Positions 36,766 through 46,311 of a stretch of 64,000 bases of DNA are shown here, in pieces. The position numbers and the translations under genes were made by a program. Every line of letters begins with the position of its first letter. Position 1 is the stretch's first letter. Source of the stretch: Timburyella sp030842085 (lineage in GTDB: Bacteria > Bacillota > Clostridia > Oscillospirales > Acutalibacteraceae); assembly GCA_030842085.1 (NCBI GenBank), contig JAUUSE010000004.1:1-64000 (forward strand), given 5' to 3'. Under the pieces are notes generated by a model that had not been told where the DNA came from, ran no database searches, and saw only the letters and a list, made by a program, of their open reading frames with translations.

Positions 36766-37663
36766 TATTACCATAATTGAAATCATTATGAATAGTAAAT
36801 TATAGGGTGCAAGTTATAAAAACATTTTATTATATGCGAGCATGCGAAATAATGATGAAGCGATCTTCACAAAATGGACGAAAGGCCTTGTAAAAAGAAC
36901 AGAGAATTTAATCATCCATTTTGTTGATTTTGAAGCTGATTATATGCTTGCATGATTAACTATTATTAAGTTTGAAAATAATCATTTTATAAAAGATATT
37001 TTTACTACACCATTTATTTCATTTTAAAAAATCCCGCTTTTGCTTAATAATCAACATATAAAAAACTAAAAGCAGACTAAAAATTATAAAGCTCTTAAAG
37101 ACGTTTGCCGACATCTTAATTTTATTATATTTACAAGTGGTATATGGAGCTTATTATTGCTGTCCTTGTTTTATTACATATTTAAGTACAAATATCTTTT
37201 GGCGCTTGTATGTTTTGGCTTATAAATTTGCCTGTATATTTTTACTGTACAAAGTTATAGCGAAATTTTTTCTCTATTTTACAATACGGCCTATACTGTT
37301 TATAAATTGCAGAAAGATTAACACCGCCCGCCGAGGTCGAAAAGCAAACATTTTTCCGATGCCATGCTGACCGTTTGCGGCTTAAGCGAAAGCAAAGTCA
37401 AATCCGATATGAAGCGCGGTTTTCCAAAGCGGCAAATGGCATGATACCGGCTCAAGTGTTAAATATCAATAAACACACCGTCAAAGCTTCTGCCTCAAAC
37501 TGCTTCTATCAGATATCGGCTGGCTATGCTGTTTTTGCTTCTCTGTTGTACTGTATGCTTGGACTTATAAAGCCGGTTTTTCTGCAAAAGCCCCTCCGAT
37601 AAAGCTTAATTTGCCTATCACTCAATTATACTGGCGGCTTGTTTTGCTTAAGTAGAAAATAAT
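36766..37663. other. Long intergenic region with an imperfect palindrome
   Basis: About 900 bp with no supported gene. At 36840-36955 two arms of about 45 bp are imperfect inverted repeats. They share GC(G/A)AGCAT, AAGC and CAAAATGGA(C/T)GA on one side, with the complements TCCATTTTG, GAAGC and ATGCTTGC on the other. The loop is about 32 bp. It could be a folded RNA or the remnant of a miniature inverted-repeat element. The stretch 37330-37600 is GC-richer and shares short words with the gaps near 17.8 and 18.8 kb. Confidence 0.45.
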
Positions 37664-37692
37664 AGAGCAGATGATTTTTCGTCATCTGCTCT
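37664..37692 (-). terminator. Intrinsic terminator of spoIVA
   Basis: AGAGCAGATGA (37664-37674) pairs with TCATCTGCTCT (37682-37692). On the minus strand the stem is followed by ATTATTTTCT. It lies just after the spoIVA stop at 37706. Confidence 0.82.
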
Positions 37693-37705
37693 TTATCTTA
37701 CATAA

Positions 37706-39184
37706 TTAGAGAATTATGCATATAAGCCCGCTGCAGCCTTCGTTTATGACGCGCTCTAAGGTCTCCTGCATTCTCATACGTGCGTCAGACGGCATTCTGG
37801 AAAGCTTTGCGTGCAGCCCCTCGTTAACAAGCTCATGCAGTGATTTGCCGAATATGTTCGACTCCCATATCTTTATTGGGTCCTCCTCGAACTCCTGCAG
37901 CAGATACATCACAAGGTCCTCTGACTGCTTCTCACTGCCGACTATCGGATTTACCTCGGTCGTTATTTCCGCTTTCATCATATGTATCGACGGCGCCGAT
38001 GCTCTCAGTCTTACGCCGTAGCGTCCGCCCTGCTTCATGATTTCCGGCTCCTCAAGGCTGAGCTCTTCCTTAGACGGCATTACTATTCCGTAGCCAGTGG
38101 TCTCGACCTCATCCAAAGCGTCCTTTACGCGGTCATATTTTTTCTTTATGTCCACAAGCTGCGCCATGCAGGTTATAAGGTCTTTTTCGTCGTGTATGTC
38201 AAGGCCGGTAGTGTCGGTGAGCACCTGATAGAAGATTTGGCCCTGTATCTTGACGTTTATTCTCGCGCTGCCTATGCCCAAGTCTACCCCGGATATTTCG
38301 GCGTTCTCTACTGCGTCACAGCCGGAAATGGCTTCGGTAAGGAAGCTTATGTCTCTTATGTGCTCTATCTTGGCCGCAGCGCTTTTTATTGTACCGAATA
38401 AATCGTCGCGCAGATTATGACTGCCTTCCAGCGATGTTATCCAGTGCGGCATGTCTACTGCTATTTCTCTTACAGGGAATTCGAAAAGCACCTTGGAGAT
38501 GATGTCTTTTATCTCTTCCTCCGTCATTTCAAGGCAGTTTACCGGCATTACCGGAACACCGTATTTTTCCGATAAATCCGCTGCCATATCCATGCTGCTG
38601 GCAGATGCCGGATACATGCAGTTGAGCAGTACAATAAACGGCTTGTTTATCTGCTTGAGCTCGTTTATTACCCTCTCTTCGGCCTCTTCGTATTCCTCTC
38701 GTGGAATATCGCTTATGCTGCCGTCGGTGGTGACTACAAGCCCTATTGTCGAATGCTCGTTTATTACCTTTCGAGTGCCTATCTCCGCCGCCATGTCGAA
38801 CAGCACCGGCTCGTCGTACCACGGCGTCATAACCATGCGCGGCTGGTCGTTTTCTATATAGCCGAGCGAGCTCGGTACAATATAGCCTACGCAGTCTATC
38901 ATACGCACCCTGAACACAGAATTGCCGTCAAGCCTTACCTCCACAGCCTCTTCGGGTATGAATTTCGGCTCGGTCGTCATTATCGTCCTGCCGGCCGCCG
39001 ACTGAGGCAGCTCGTCGTTTGCCCGCTCGCGCCTGTAATCGCTGGTTATGTTGGGCAGCACCAGCGTATCCATAAATCTCTTTATAAAAGTAGATTTACC
39101 CGTCCTTACCGGACCTACTACACCGATATAGATATCTCCGTCGGTGCGCTGCGCTATGTCTTGATAAATATTAAGTTCTTCCAT
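37706..39184 (-). CDS. spoIVA: Stage IV sporulation protein A
   Basis: 492 residues, the same length as in B. subtilis. The N-terminal ATPase domain has a Walker A (GVVGPVRTGKSTFIKRF, near 22-38) and VRMIDCVGYIVPSSLGY; the conserved C-terminal tail is EGCSGLICIIL. SpoIVA polymerises by ATP hydrolysis around the forespore to form the coat basement layer, recruited by SpoVM. Its neighbour encodes SipL, the clostridial SpoIVA partner, and a spoVM-like gene lies further upstream at 41.4 kb. It would be under sigma-E control. Confidence 0.97.
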   Translation of the reverse strand: MEELNIYQDIAQRTDGDIYIGVVGPVRTGKSTFIKRFMDTLVLPNITSDYRRERANDELPQSAAGRTIMTTEPKFIPEEAVEVRLDGNSVFRVRMIDCVGYIVPSSLGYIENDQPRMVMTPWYDEPVLFDMAAEIGTRKVINEHSTIGLVVTTDGSISDIPREEYEEAEERVINELKQINKPFIVLLNCMYPASASSMDMAADLSEKYGVPVMPVNCLEMTEEEIKDIISKVLFEFPVREIAVDMPHWITSLEGSHNLRDDLFGTIKSAAAKIEHIRDISFLTEAISGCDAVENAEISGVDLGIGSARINVKIQGQIFYQVLTDTTGLDIHDEKDLITCMAQLVDIKKKYDRVKDALDEVETTGYGIVMPSKEELSLEEPEIMKQGGRYGVRLRASAPSIHMMKAEITTEVNPIVGSEKQSEDLVMYLLQEFEEDPIKIWESNIFGKSLHELVNEGLHAKLSRMPSDARMRMQETLERVINEGCSGLICIIL

Positions 39185-39217
39185 TTCGTCCTCCCCTTTA
39201 AGGCAGAGATATTTATT

Positions 39218-40753
39218 TTAAACGCTCGGTATAAGCAGCATAGCGTTTTCTGACAGAACTTCCTCGCTAATGCCGTTTAAGGACATTACCTCTTCTATGG
39301 AAGTATTATAGAATTTCGCTATATCCCAAAGCTTTTCCCCAGCCTCAGCGTAATATATTATGAGCGCGGCCCTGCTCATTGCATCGTTTGTTTCTTCCTC
39401 ATTTGCCTCGGCCGACACTATGACGTTTTTCTTAAATATTTCAAATACTTGCGCCGATATGTTAAGCTCAACCTTGACCTCTACAGAGCTCGGAGAGGTC
39501 ATGTTATAGCTTGACGCGAGGGACACTACCGACGGTGAGCAGCGGTAATCTTCAAGTGCTGTCTCCAAATCGTGCGAATACTCATAATCTACCGGCCGCT
39601 CAAAGTATGCGGGGCTTCCCTCGGAGTTCTCGCCCAGCATGCATATTACTACCTTGCCGCCTATAATAAGCTTTTTGTCCTCGCATTTTACTGTGTCTAC
39701 AGACGAGTCGCACCACATATCCAGCACTGTCGCTATTGAGTCTGCCGGCAAATCTAAGCTTTTTTTGCACTCAAACGATTCCCTTATCTCGCTTGCCATG
39801 CGCTCAAAGGTCACGGCGTCTTTCTCGCAGTTTACGCCGCACTTTGTACAGTAGACGTCGTACATTACCGGCACCTCTGCATTGCAGTATGCAGTGATGC
39901 TTATCAAAATTTTGGCTGACAGTCCTATAGCCCTTGTTTCACCGTTCATGCCGGTGCGCGGTTTTACATCAAGAGTAATTACATCGGCGTCTATTACGCA
40001 GCAGCAGTCCTCATTTATTCCCTCTATGTCTACTATCTGAGATATTGGCAGTACATTTTCAAATACATGCAGCGCGCGGTCGACATCGGAAGAATAGAGC
40101 ACACTCACCGCCAAATCGCCCTTTATTACCGCTTTGTTGCTGACTATCTTGCAGTCGGTAACGGCGGCGTTTGCGTCGCTTCTTATGATTGTCCGTATGG
40201 ACGGCTCATCTTCCGGCAGCGTCATGTCGTCGTTTATTATGACGTACTTTTCCGCGTCTCCTATCTGCGACGTCATGGACACATTTTCTCTCAGCATCTG
40301 CACGCCTTCTGCATCTATATCGCATACTATATTGCGGCGGCATTTTCTATTCATCTTAATGTCAAGCGACATTGCGCCGTGAATATCCACTCTGCGGCTG
40401 CTTACGGCGCGGCAGTTTATAAACTCTGTTTTTGCCTTTACTTTTACGGCGCCGTCTATGTCCGGCTCTGTCTCTACCGTTTTAGTAAAGCTCCATGGAT
40501 ATTCAAAGCTGTTGATATCGCCTTGCTCTTCATCTGCGTAAATCAGGCATATGTATGCTGTACCCTCTATGGTGAGCATACCGCCTGTTACCGCCGAGGA
40601 ATTTATTCGCGGCGTTACCCTGCATTTTAATATCCGGGATATATCCGGGCAATAGTCCGGCAGTGTAAAATCAGTGTCTATCGCCTGCTCGACTGTTTGG
40701 CTGAAAACCGAACCGTTTACGGCAATATCCTGCTCTGTTACCCTGAAATCCAT
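39218..40753 (-). CDS. sipL: SipL-like coat assembly protein (DUF3794 repeats and LysM)
   Basis: 511 residues. Repeated DUF3794/SPOCS-type domains fill 1-440 (AIDTDFTLPDYCPDISRIL, then later VKAKTEFINCRAVSSRRVDI). A C-terminal LysM domain at about 462-510 follows (YYAEAGEKLWDIAKFYNTSI). This architecture is that of SipL of C. difficile, whose LysM domain binds SpoIVA and which takes the place of SpoVID. The adjacent spoIVA gene 33 bases downstream confirms the pairing. It is expected in the mother cell. Confidence 0.92.
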   Translation of the reverse strand: MDFRVTEQDIAVNGSVFSQTVEQAIDTDFTLPDYCPDISRILKCRVTPRINSSAVTGGMLTIEGTAYICLIYADEEQGDINSFEYPWSFTKTVETEPDIDGAVKVKAKTEFINCRAVSSRRVDIHGAMSLDIKMNRKCRRNIVCDIDAEGVQMLRENVSMTSQIGDAEKYVIINDDMTLPEDEPSIRTIIRSDANAAVTDCKIVSNKAVIKGDLAVSVLYSSDVDRALHVFENVLPISQIVDIEGINEDCCCVIDADVITLDVKPRTGMNGETRAIGLSAKILISITAYCNAEVPVMYDVYCTKCGVNCEKDAVTFERMASEIRESFECKKSLDLPADSIATVLDMWCDSSVDTVKCEDKKLIIGGKVVICMLGENSEGSPAYFERPVDYEYSHDLETALEDYRCSPSVVSLASSYNMTSPSSVEVKVELNISAQVFEIFKKNVIVSAEANEEETNDAMSRAALIIYYAEAGEKLWDIAKFYNTSIEEVMSLNGISEEVLSENAMLLIPSV

Positions 40754-41434
40754 AATGGCCTACCTCTCCTTTTCATTTTCTATTAGCATAATATTCATCT
40801 GTCCTTTTCCTTATGCACAAATTTATGTTTTTGCTCATCTTTTTTGCGTTTATGTGCTTGCCGGCAGTAAACATACTAATTAATATGAAAGTACAGGCTG
40901 TTTTATGCAGCCTGTACTTTCAATTTATATATATTTTTATGAATATTTAAATACTGCACTGACTGTACATTGCAAGCAGCAATATATGTTCAATTATTTT
41001 ATCAATTTTATAGACTTCCTTTTTAATTTAGCACAAGGACAAACTTTTGCAAATCCAGAAAAATTATTATTTTATGCTCTATGTTATTTTTTGCTATCTA
41101 AATCCGTCCATATTGAATCTGGGTATAATGCGCTTATGACTTCAAAATTGGCAATGACGCTCATTTTTTAATAATTACAGTTGTGTCTTTGCTTTTAATA
41201 AACATATGAATTTATTATTTTCCTATAAAAATATCTTTACGCTAATATCATGCTTCACTATTTTTCTCTGCTAGGTTATTTTATAAAGCTTTTTCCGACA
41301 AAATCAGTGTTATTACCGAATCCGTACTTAAAAATAAATTGGGGATGCATATGCATCCCCAATTTATTTATCAGACAGCTGCCATTTTAGTCCTTTAGCC
41401 AAGTTTATTCGTATGTATTGCCTCTTAAAACACA
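40754..41434. other. Intergenic region between sipL and spoVM
   Basis: 681 bp. Two hairpins are clear. AAAGTACAGGCTG/CAGCCTGTACTTT (40888-40920) has no adjacent gene to terminate. The palindrome at 41332-41369 is the likely spoVM terminator and is listed separately. The rest is AT-rich; rpmB, a common neighbour of spoVM, is not present. Confidence 0.5.
41332..41369 (-). terminator. Terminator of the spoVM operon
   Basis: A perfect palindrome with 19-base arms, AAATAAATTGGGGATGCAT and its complement, flanked by A and T runs. It is positioned 65 bases after the spoVM stop. Confidence 0.78.
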
Positions 41435-41515
41435 TCAGTCGTCCTTTTTTATTCCGAATATAAGCTTTAAAAGACCTCTTAAGACCTTTGGGCTCTTTAC
41501 TACGACAACTTTCAT
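41435..41515 (-). CDS. spoVM: Stage V sporulation protein M (26 residues)
   Basis: A 26-codon gene from ATG 41515, with GGAGGT eight bases upstream, to TGA 41435. The product starts MKVVVVKSPKVLRGLLK and ends FGIKKDD. It matches clostridial SpoVM in length, the amphipathic helix after the conserved Lys-x-Pro-Lys, and the basic/acidic tail. SpoVM recognises the positive curvature of the forespore membrane and anchors SpoIVA. Its position after rsgA-thiN is the conserved Bacillus/Clostridium order. A window of this size often misses such a short gene. Confidence 0.88.
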   Translation of the reverse strand: MKVVVVKSPKVLRGLLKLIFGIKKDD

Positions 41516-41534
41516 TGGTCATGACCTCCATAAA

Positions 41535-41702
41535 TCAGCATTTTAGAAAGGCGATACCGAAAAACACCACAGCAATTGCCAGTATCATAAGAAGAAACCG
41601 GGCCGGACATATGCAGGCAAGCGCAATGCCTAATCCAAAGGCTACGGCCAGCGGGCCTTTCGAACCCCTGCCCCTTCGCCGGTAATAGCGCACATTCCTC
41701 AC
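41535..41702 (-). CDS. Small hydrophobic protein upstream of spoVM
   Basis: A 55-codon frame from GTG 41702 (or GTG 41705) to TGA 41535, 19 bases before spoVM, whose ribosome binding site follows at once. It begins VRNVRYYRRRGRGSKGPLAV, a very basic N-terminus, and continues with hydrophobic segments (AFGLGIALACICP and FLLMILAIAVVFFGIAFL). The shape is a one- or two-helix membrane peptide with positive-inside start. No clear ribosome binding site precedes the GTG, which lowers confidence. The position between thiN and spoVM suggests co-transcription; a sporulation role is only a guess. Confidence 0.6.
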   Translation of the reverse strand: MRNVRYYRRRGRGSKGPLAVAFGLGIALACICPARFLLMILAIAVVFFGIAFLKC

Positions 41703-41794
41703 CACTTTCGCGCAGCAAGCCCTTTCGGCTCAGCAGGTATCCTTAGCATCGTCTGTTACAGTATACGTGCTTTGCCCTCATTGTGTGAAAACAT

Positions 41795-42517
41795 TTATTC
41801 CTCTGCCTGAATTATGAGAAGTGTGCCACTCTTTACGCTTATTTGCGCAGTATCCTCAGTTATTTCATTGCTTACGCCGAGCGGATAATTATTTGCTAAA
41901 TTATAGTCCTGCAGCGGATATTTTACTCCGCTTAGTGTCACGCCCTCAGCACCTCCGCCAAATGCAAGCACTGATAAATATTTATATTTTCTCTTTTTTA
42001 GCTCAATGCTGCCATCTTTCACCATGCTCATTTCCGCATTATCGCCCACTATTACCCCGCGGCAACCTTTGTCCGCTAAATATTTAAGCAGCACTATATT
42101 TCCTATCGTATGGTCTATCCGGCCGCCAATGCCGCCGAATATATAAAATTCCTTGTATCCCCTCATAAGGCCAAGCTTTATTGCCGCGGCCGTATCAGTA
42201 TCGTCCTTTTCGGCCGGCAGCCGTATTATTTCCGGCTTTGTCAGATTTTCAGCGCTGATATTTCGACTATTAATATCACCTATTTCCGCCGCTTGCTTTG
42301 CCGGAAAAATATTTTTTTCACATCTCTCAATTTCGCTGCTCTCAATTTCTGGAGACGAGTCAAAATCGCCCAAAATGACGTCGGGCGTTATTCCCATTTT
42401 TGCCGCATGACGTCGCCCGCCGTCGGCACAGATAATAAAATCCCCTTTCGATATTATCTCAAGGGGGATTTTTTCGTTTTCTATTTTATATGCCGCTAAT
42501 ATTATGCATTTTTTCAT
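41795..42517 (-). CDS. thiN: Thiamine pyrophosphokinase
   Basis: 240 residues from ATG 42517, which follows GAGGACAAA. The enzyme transfers pyrophosphate from ATP to thiamine, giving thiamine diphosphate. Motifs are ISKGDFIICADGGRRHA, GDFDSSPEIE, and IRLPAEKDDTDTAAAIKLGL with GGRIDHTIGNI. It lies 11 bases after rsgA in the conserved rsgA-(rpe)-thiN-spoVM order, with rpe missing. The longer in-frame start at 42541 would overlap rsgA. Confidence 0.92.
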   Translation of the reverse strand: MKKCIILAAYKIENEKIPLEIISKGDFIICADGGRRHAAKMGITPDVILGDFDSSPEIESSEIERCEKNIFPAKQAAEIGDINSRNISAENLTKPEIIRLPAEKDDTDTAAAIKLGLMRGYKEFYIFGGIGGRIDHTIGNIVLLKYLADKGCRGVIVGDNAEMSMVKDGSIELKKRKYKYLSVLAFGGGAEGVTLSGVKYPLQDYNLANNYPLGVSNEITEDTAQISVKSGTLLIIQAEE

Positions 42518-42528
42518 GTCTTTGTCCT

Positions 42529-43422
42529 CTAAAGCTCCCAATCGTTTATATTTTTCAGCTCGTTGTACATTTCAACATAATTTCTATGGCGCACATCGCT
42601 GATTATGCCGTCTGCAACCGCTTCTATAATTGCACAGCCCTGCTCTTTAACATGTGTACAGGAAGTAAATTTGCATTTGCCGATATATTCCTTAAACTCT
42701 GAAAAGCAATATTGCAGCTCATTGCATGGGATATGATTTTTTCCAGTAAACTCCCATGATGAAAAGCCCGGCGTATCAGCTATATACCCGCCGTCGTCGG
42801 TTTTTACAAGCTCAACATGGCGTGTAGTATGCTTGCCGCGGCGCAGCTTTTCACTTATATCTCCAGTTGCTGCCGACGCCGACGAGCACAGGCAATTTAA
42901 TATACTTGACTTGCCTACGCCGGAGTTGCCGCATAACGCTGTAATTTTCCCGCTTATCAGCTTTTTAAGGCTCTCTATCCCCTCACCTGTGCGTGCTGAC
43001 ACGCTCAGCAGAGGATAATCCGTCTTGGAGTATATTTCTAAATATTCGTCAGCAGTTGCTTCATCAACCTTATTAAAAACGATTGCCGGCATTATATCGC
43101 GGTATTCAGCTGCTGCCGTTATTTTATCTATTACCGCCGGTGAGGGCTTTGGCAGCGAGACTGACGATACTATCACTAAAATGTCAATATTGGCCACTGC
43201 AGGACGTATCATGCTGTTAATGCGCTCTGACACTTTAGTAATACATGCCGATATCTCGCTTGTGCTGCTGTCTATTTCAATGGTTACCTTATCACCTACC
43301 AGCGGCTTCAAGCTTACATTGCGAAACTTTCCACGGGCCTTACAGGCATATATATCTCCGCTGCAATCCACATAGTACATATCAGACACGGCCTTTACTA
43401 TAAGGCCCTGCTTAATTTCCAT
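42529..43422 (-). CDS. rsgA: Circularly permuted ribosome GTPase RsgA
   Basis: 297 residues: an OB fold (GLIVKAVSDMYYVDC), a GTPase domain in the permuted order G4-G5-G1-G3 (FNKVDEA first, then GNSGVGKSSILNCL and DTPGF), and a C-terminal zinc-binding segment (CKFTSCTHVKEQGC). It acts in 30S subunit maturation. It is downstream of prkC by 15 bases and upstream of thiN, which is the classical order. The length is normal. Confidence 0.95.
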   Translation of the reverse strand: MEIKQGLIVKAVSDMYYVDCSGDIYACKARGKFRNVSLKPLVGDKVTIEIDSSTSEISACITKVSERINSMIRPAVANIDILVIVSSVSLPKPSPAVIDKITAAAEYRDIMPAIVFNKVDEATADEYLEIYSKTDYPLLSVSARTGEGIESLKKLISGKITALCGNSGVGKSSILNCLCSSASAATGDISEKLRRGKHTTRHVELVKTDDGGYIADTPGFSSWEFTGKNHIPCNELQYCFSEFKEYIGKCKFTSCTHVKEQGCAIIEAVADGIISDVRHRNYVEMYNELKNINDWEL

Positions 43423-43437
43423 AGTGCGCTCTCCTCA

Positions 43438-45552
43438 TCATCTAGAGCTGCTTCTAGATGATGTGCTAGGCCGTGACGACGTATTGTCATCATCGTCATC
43501 TCCTGAACTTGAGGACGACGGCGTACTGCTTGACGACGGCGAAGATGACGACGAGGGAGTCGAGCTCGACGTCACATTGTTTATAAACGGTGAGTCGTCA
43601 TATACACGGTTTACATAATTAAGCTTGTTGTTTACAAAGTCATAAGACAGTTCCTGATAATTATATCCGTTTATGCGAATAAGCACCACACCCTGCTGCT
43701 CAGTTGTCTCATATGGTATTTCAGCGGACTTAGTTGTAGCAAGGTTTATTGTTTCTGTGCTGTTTCCTATGACATTGTTATTAAGATAAAGTACTATGCT
43801 GTTTACCCTAATATTCATTTCCTGTGAAAAGTCAAGTCTTATCGTTCCGCTGTATACCGTAGGCTCAGGTGATATACCCGTGCTTACTACTACATCAACA
43901 GCTGAATATGCCTCTACCTGTGAGCCTTGCTCAGGCGTCTGGCGTATAATGCAATTTGCCGCTACATCTGCGCTGTCTTCATATGTTATATTACCAAGCT
44001 TCAGTCCGTAGTTCAGCAGCAGCTGCTCTGCAGTATCCTTTGTATAGTTTTTAAGATCTGGCACCGTAACAAGGTTCGGCGCTTTGCCGAGGCTTACATA
44101 TATTGTAACAGTCTGACCAGTAGCTATCAAAGAGCCCGGCTCGGGATTAGTCTGCATTACTATATCCGCAGCGTACTCCGCCTCGCCGTTTACGACATTG
44201 CTGTACCGCTCTTCTACTGTATAAGCTATACCAAGGTCGTCAAGCCTTGTTTTTACATCATTAAGCCGCAGTCCAACCAAGTCCGACGGCAATTCCAGCG
44301 TCTTTGGACCGGAACTTACCACAAGCTGTATTGTTGAGCCGCTTTTTATCGGAGTATCTTTAGTAGGCGACTGCCTAATTATCGTGTCATACGGCTGGTC
44401 GGAATTTTCATATTCTCTAAGTTCTATATTATATCCACTATATGCTGGGTCCGCCATTACCTCTGTGTATAAAAGCCCAACAAAATTTGGACACGGCATT
44501 TCATCAGACGGGCCGTCTTTCATAAATACATTGTAGAAGATTATTACCGCTACTACTATAACTACTATAAATGCAGCAGCTATACCTGCCATTATAGCTA
44601 CCATAGGCGGTTTTTTTACCGTTTCTTCTCCTTCTTCTGCCGCTGTTGTATCATTCTCGCCTATCTCGCCTATATATTTTGTAGGTGATTCATCCACATC
44701 ATGGATATAGCTAAAAGTAATCTGAGGCTTTTTGCGAAACGCCTCCAAATCAGTCAGCATCTCTGTAGCAGATTGATATCTCTTTTCAGGATCCTTTTCC
44801 ATAGCGTGCATTACTATCTGCTCAAGACCAAGCGGTATGTTCTCATTTATCTGGCGAGGCCATACCGGCTCGCGCTGAAGCTGCATTATCGCTACGGATA
44901 CAGCGCTGTCGGCTTCAAACGGAAGCTGGCCAGTCAGCATTTCATAAAGCATTACACCCACTGAATATATATCAGACTTCTCATCGGTAAACTCGCCCTT
45001 GGCCTGCTCAGGACTTATATAATGCACCGAGCCTATGGCCTTGTCGGTCATGGTGCGCTGCTCGCTGCGTGAAAAACGCGCTATGCCAAAGTCCGTCACC
45101 TTAATTGTGCCGTCCTTAAGCAGCATTATGTTCTGAGGCTTTATATCCCTATGAACTATCCCTTTAGAATGCGCGTGCTGAAGCGCACGGAGTATCTGTA
45201 TTGTAAAATACACCGCTTCTCTTTCATCAAGGCGCTGCTTGCGCTCTATATACTGCTTTAGAGTTATACCGTCTATATATTCCATTACAATGTACTGTAT
45301 TTCATCACCAAAGCTTACGTCGTAAACTTTTACTATGTTTGGATGCGACAGCACTGCTATTGCTTTAGATTCATTCTTAAAACGACGGCGGAACTCTTCA
45401 TTGGCCAAAAATTCTTCCCTTAGTATTTTGACCGCTACTATGCGGTCGTCAATGGTGTCGTATGCCTTATACACCATCGCCATACCGCCGACGCCTATTA
45501 TCTCCTTGATTTCATAGCGTCCGTCCAGCCTCTTGCCAATATATTTATCCAA
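43438..45552 (-). CDS. prkC: PASTA-domain serine/threonine kinase PrkC
   Basis: 704 residues. The kinase domain spans 12-275: glycine loop GVGGMAMVYKAYD, K42 in VAVKIL, catalytic HRDIKPQN with D136, and DFGIARF. A transmembrane helix spans about 320-345 (MAGIAAAFIVVIVVAVIIF). Three PASTA repeats follow (about 350-410, 415-485, 488-555), then a beta-rich domain and a Ser/Pro/Asp-rich tail of about 45 residues. It senses muropeptides or lipid II and regulates division, cell-wall homeostasis and germination. It is coupled with prpC, 18 bases upstream. An IreB-like substrate is encoded at 8.3 kb. Confidence 0.95.
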   Translation of the reverse strand: MDKYIGKRLDGRYEIKEIIGVGGMAMVYKAYDTIDDRIVAVKILREEFLANEEFRRRFKNESKAIAVLSHPNIVKVYDVSFGDEIQYIVMEYIDGITLKQYIERKQRLDEREAVYFTIQILRALQHAHSKGIVHRDIKPQNIMLLKDGTIKVTDFGIARFSRSEQRTMTDKAIGSVHYISPEQAKGEFTDEKSDIYSVGVMLYEMLTGQLPFEADSAVSVAIMQLQREPVWPRQINENIPLGLEQIVMHAMEKDPEKRYQSATEMLTDLEAFRKKPQITFSYIHDVDESPTKYIGEIGENDTTAAEEGEETVKKPPMVAIMAGIAAAFIVVIVVAVIIFYNVFMKDGPSDEMPCPNFVGLLYTEVMADPAYSGYNIELREYENSDQPYDTIIRQSPTKDTPIKSGSTIQLVVSSGPKTLELPSDLVGLRLNDVKTRLDDLGIAYTVEERYSNVVNGEAEYAADIVMQTNPEPGSLIATGQTVTIYVSLGKAPNLVTVPDLKNYTKDTAEQLLLNYGLKLGNITYEDSADVAANCIIRQTPEQGSQVEAYSAVDVVVSTGISPEPTVYSGTIRLDFSQEMNIRVNSIVLYLNNNVIGNSTETINLATTKSAEIPYETTEQQGVVLIRINGYNYQELSYDFVNNKLNYVNRVYDDSPFINNVTSSSTPSSSSSPSSSSTPSSSSSGDDDDDNTSSRPSTSSRSSSR

Positions 45553-45570
45553 TAATATTCACTCCCTGTC

Positions 45571-46299
45571 CTACTCCGATAAAACTACTACGGTGATGTT
45601 GTCACCACCGCCGCCGGTGTTCGCTTCATCTATAAGTATCTCCGGCAAGTCGGAAAAACTGCTCGTGTCTATAAGCTCTATTATTCTTTCGCTGCTTACG
45701 TAATTCGTCAGACCATCAGTGCATATAAGCAGCATTTTCCCCGGCTCTATTACCGCTTCATTATAGTCAACATCCACCGTCTCGCTTACGCCCAGCGCCC
45801 GCGTTATTACGTTCTTGCGCGGATGAAACTGCGCCTCTTCAGGGGTAAGCTGTCCGCTTTCTATCATGTTTTGCACAATGGAATGGTCTTTTGTTATCTG
45901 CCTAAAGACGCCACCGCCGGCTATATACGCACGGCTGTCACCAGCATGAACTATATGTGCTACACCGTCCGATATAACAGCCGCTACCGCAGTCGTGCCC
46001 ATTCCCGCCAGAGCTTCAACAGAACGGGACATGTCAAACACGCTCACATTCGCCGCATACATGGCCGAACTCAGCATTGTCTTTATAGATGTAGAGCTCA
46101 TGCCCTCGCGGTATGAGGCAGATATATGCTCCGACAGTATTCTCACCGCCGTAACACTCGCTATGTTTCCGCCGTTGGCGCCGCCCATGCCGTCACATAC
46201 GACAGCCCATGCTACGCCTCCCGGCAGCTCGCCTGCTGAATATGAGTCCTGGTTAGATGCGCGTACCAGACCTTTATTTGATTTTGCTGCAATGCGCAC
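45571..46299 (-). CDS. prpC: PP2C-type protein phosphatase PrpC
   Basis: 242 residues of the PPM/PP2C family. Metal-binding motifs are VCDGMGGANGG, HAGDSRAYIAGG, ICTDGLTNYVS and GGGDNITVVV. The cytosolic enzyme reverses PrkC phosphorylation. It sits between rlmN (12 bases upstream) and prkC (18 bases downstream), the standard pair. The start ATG at 46299 follows AAAGGGGGG. Confidence 0.95.
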   Translation of the reverse strand: MRIAAKSNKGLVRASNQDSYSAGELPGGVAWAVVCDGMGGANGGNIASVTAVRILSEHISASYREGMSSTSIKTMLSSAMYAANVSVFDMSRSVEALAGMGTTAVAAVISDGVAHIVHAGDSRAYIAGGGVFRQITKDHSIVQNMIESGQLTPEEAQFHPRKNVITRALGVSETVDVDYNEAVIEPGKMLLICTDGLTNYVSSERIIELIDTSSFSDLPEILIDEANTGGGGDNITVVVLSE

Positions 46300-46311
46300 A
46301 GTATCCCCCCT

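Noticed and set aside
37375..37602. 75-codon plus-strand frame upstream of the spoIVA terminator
   Set aside because: No ribosome binding site; it reads like degraded sequence and points away from both neighbours.
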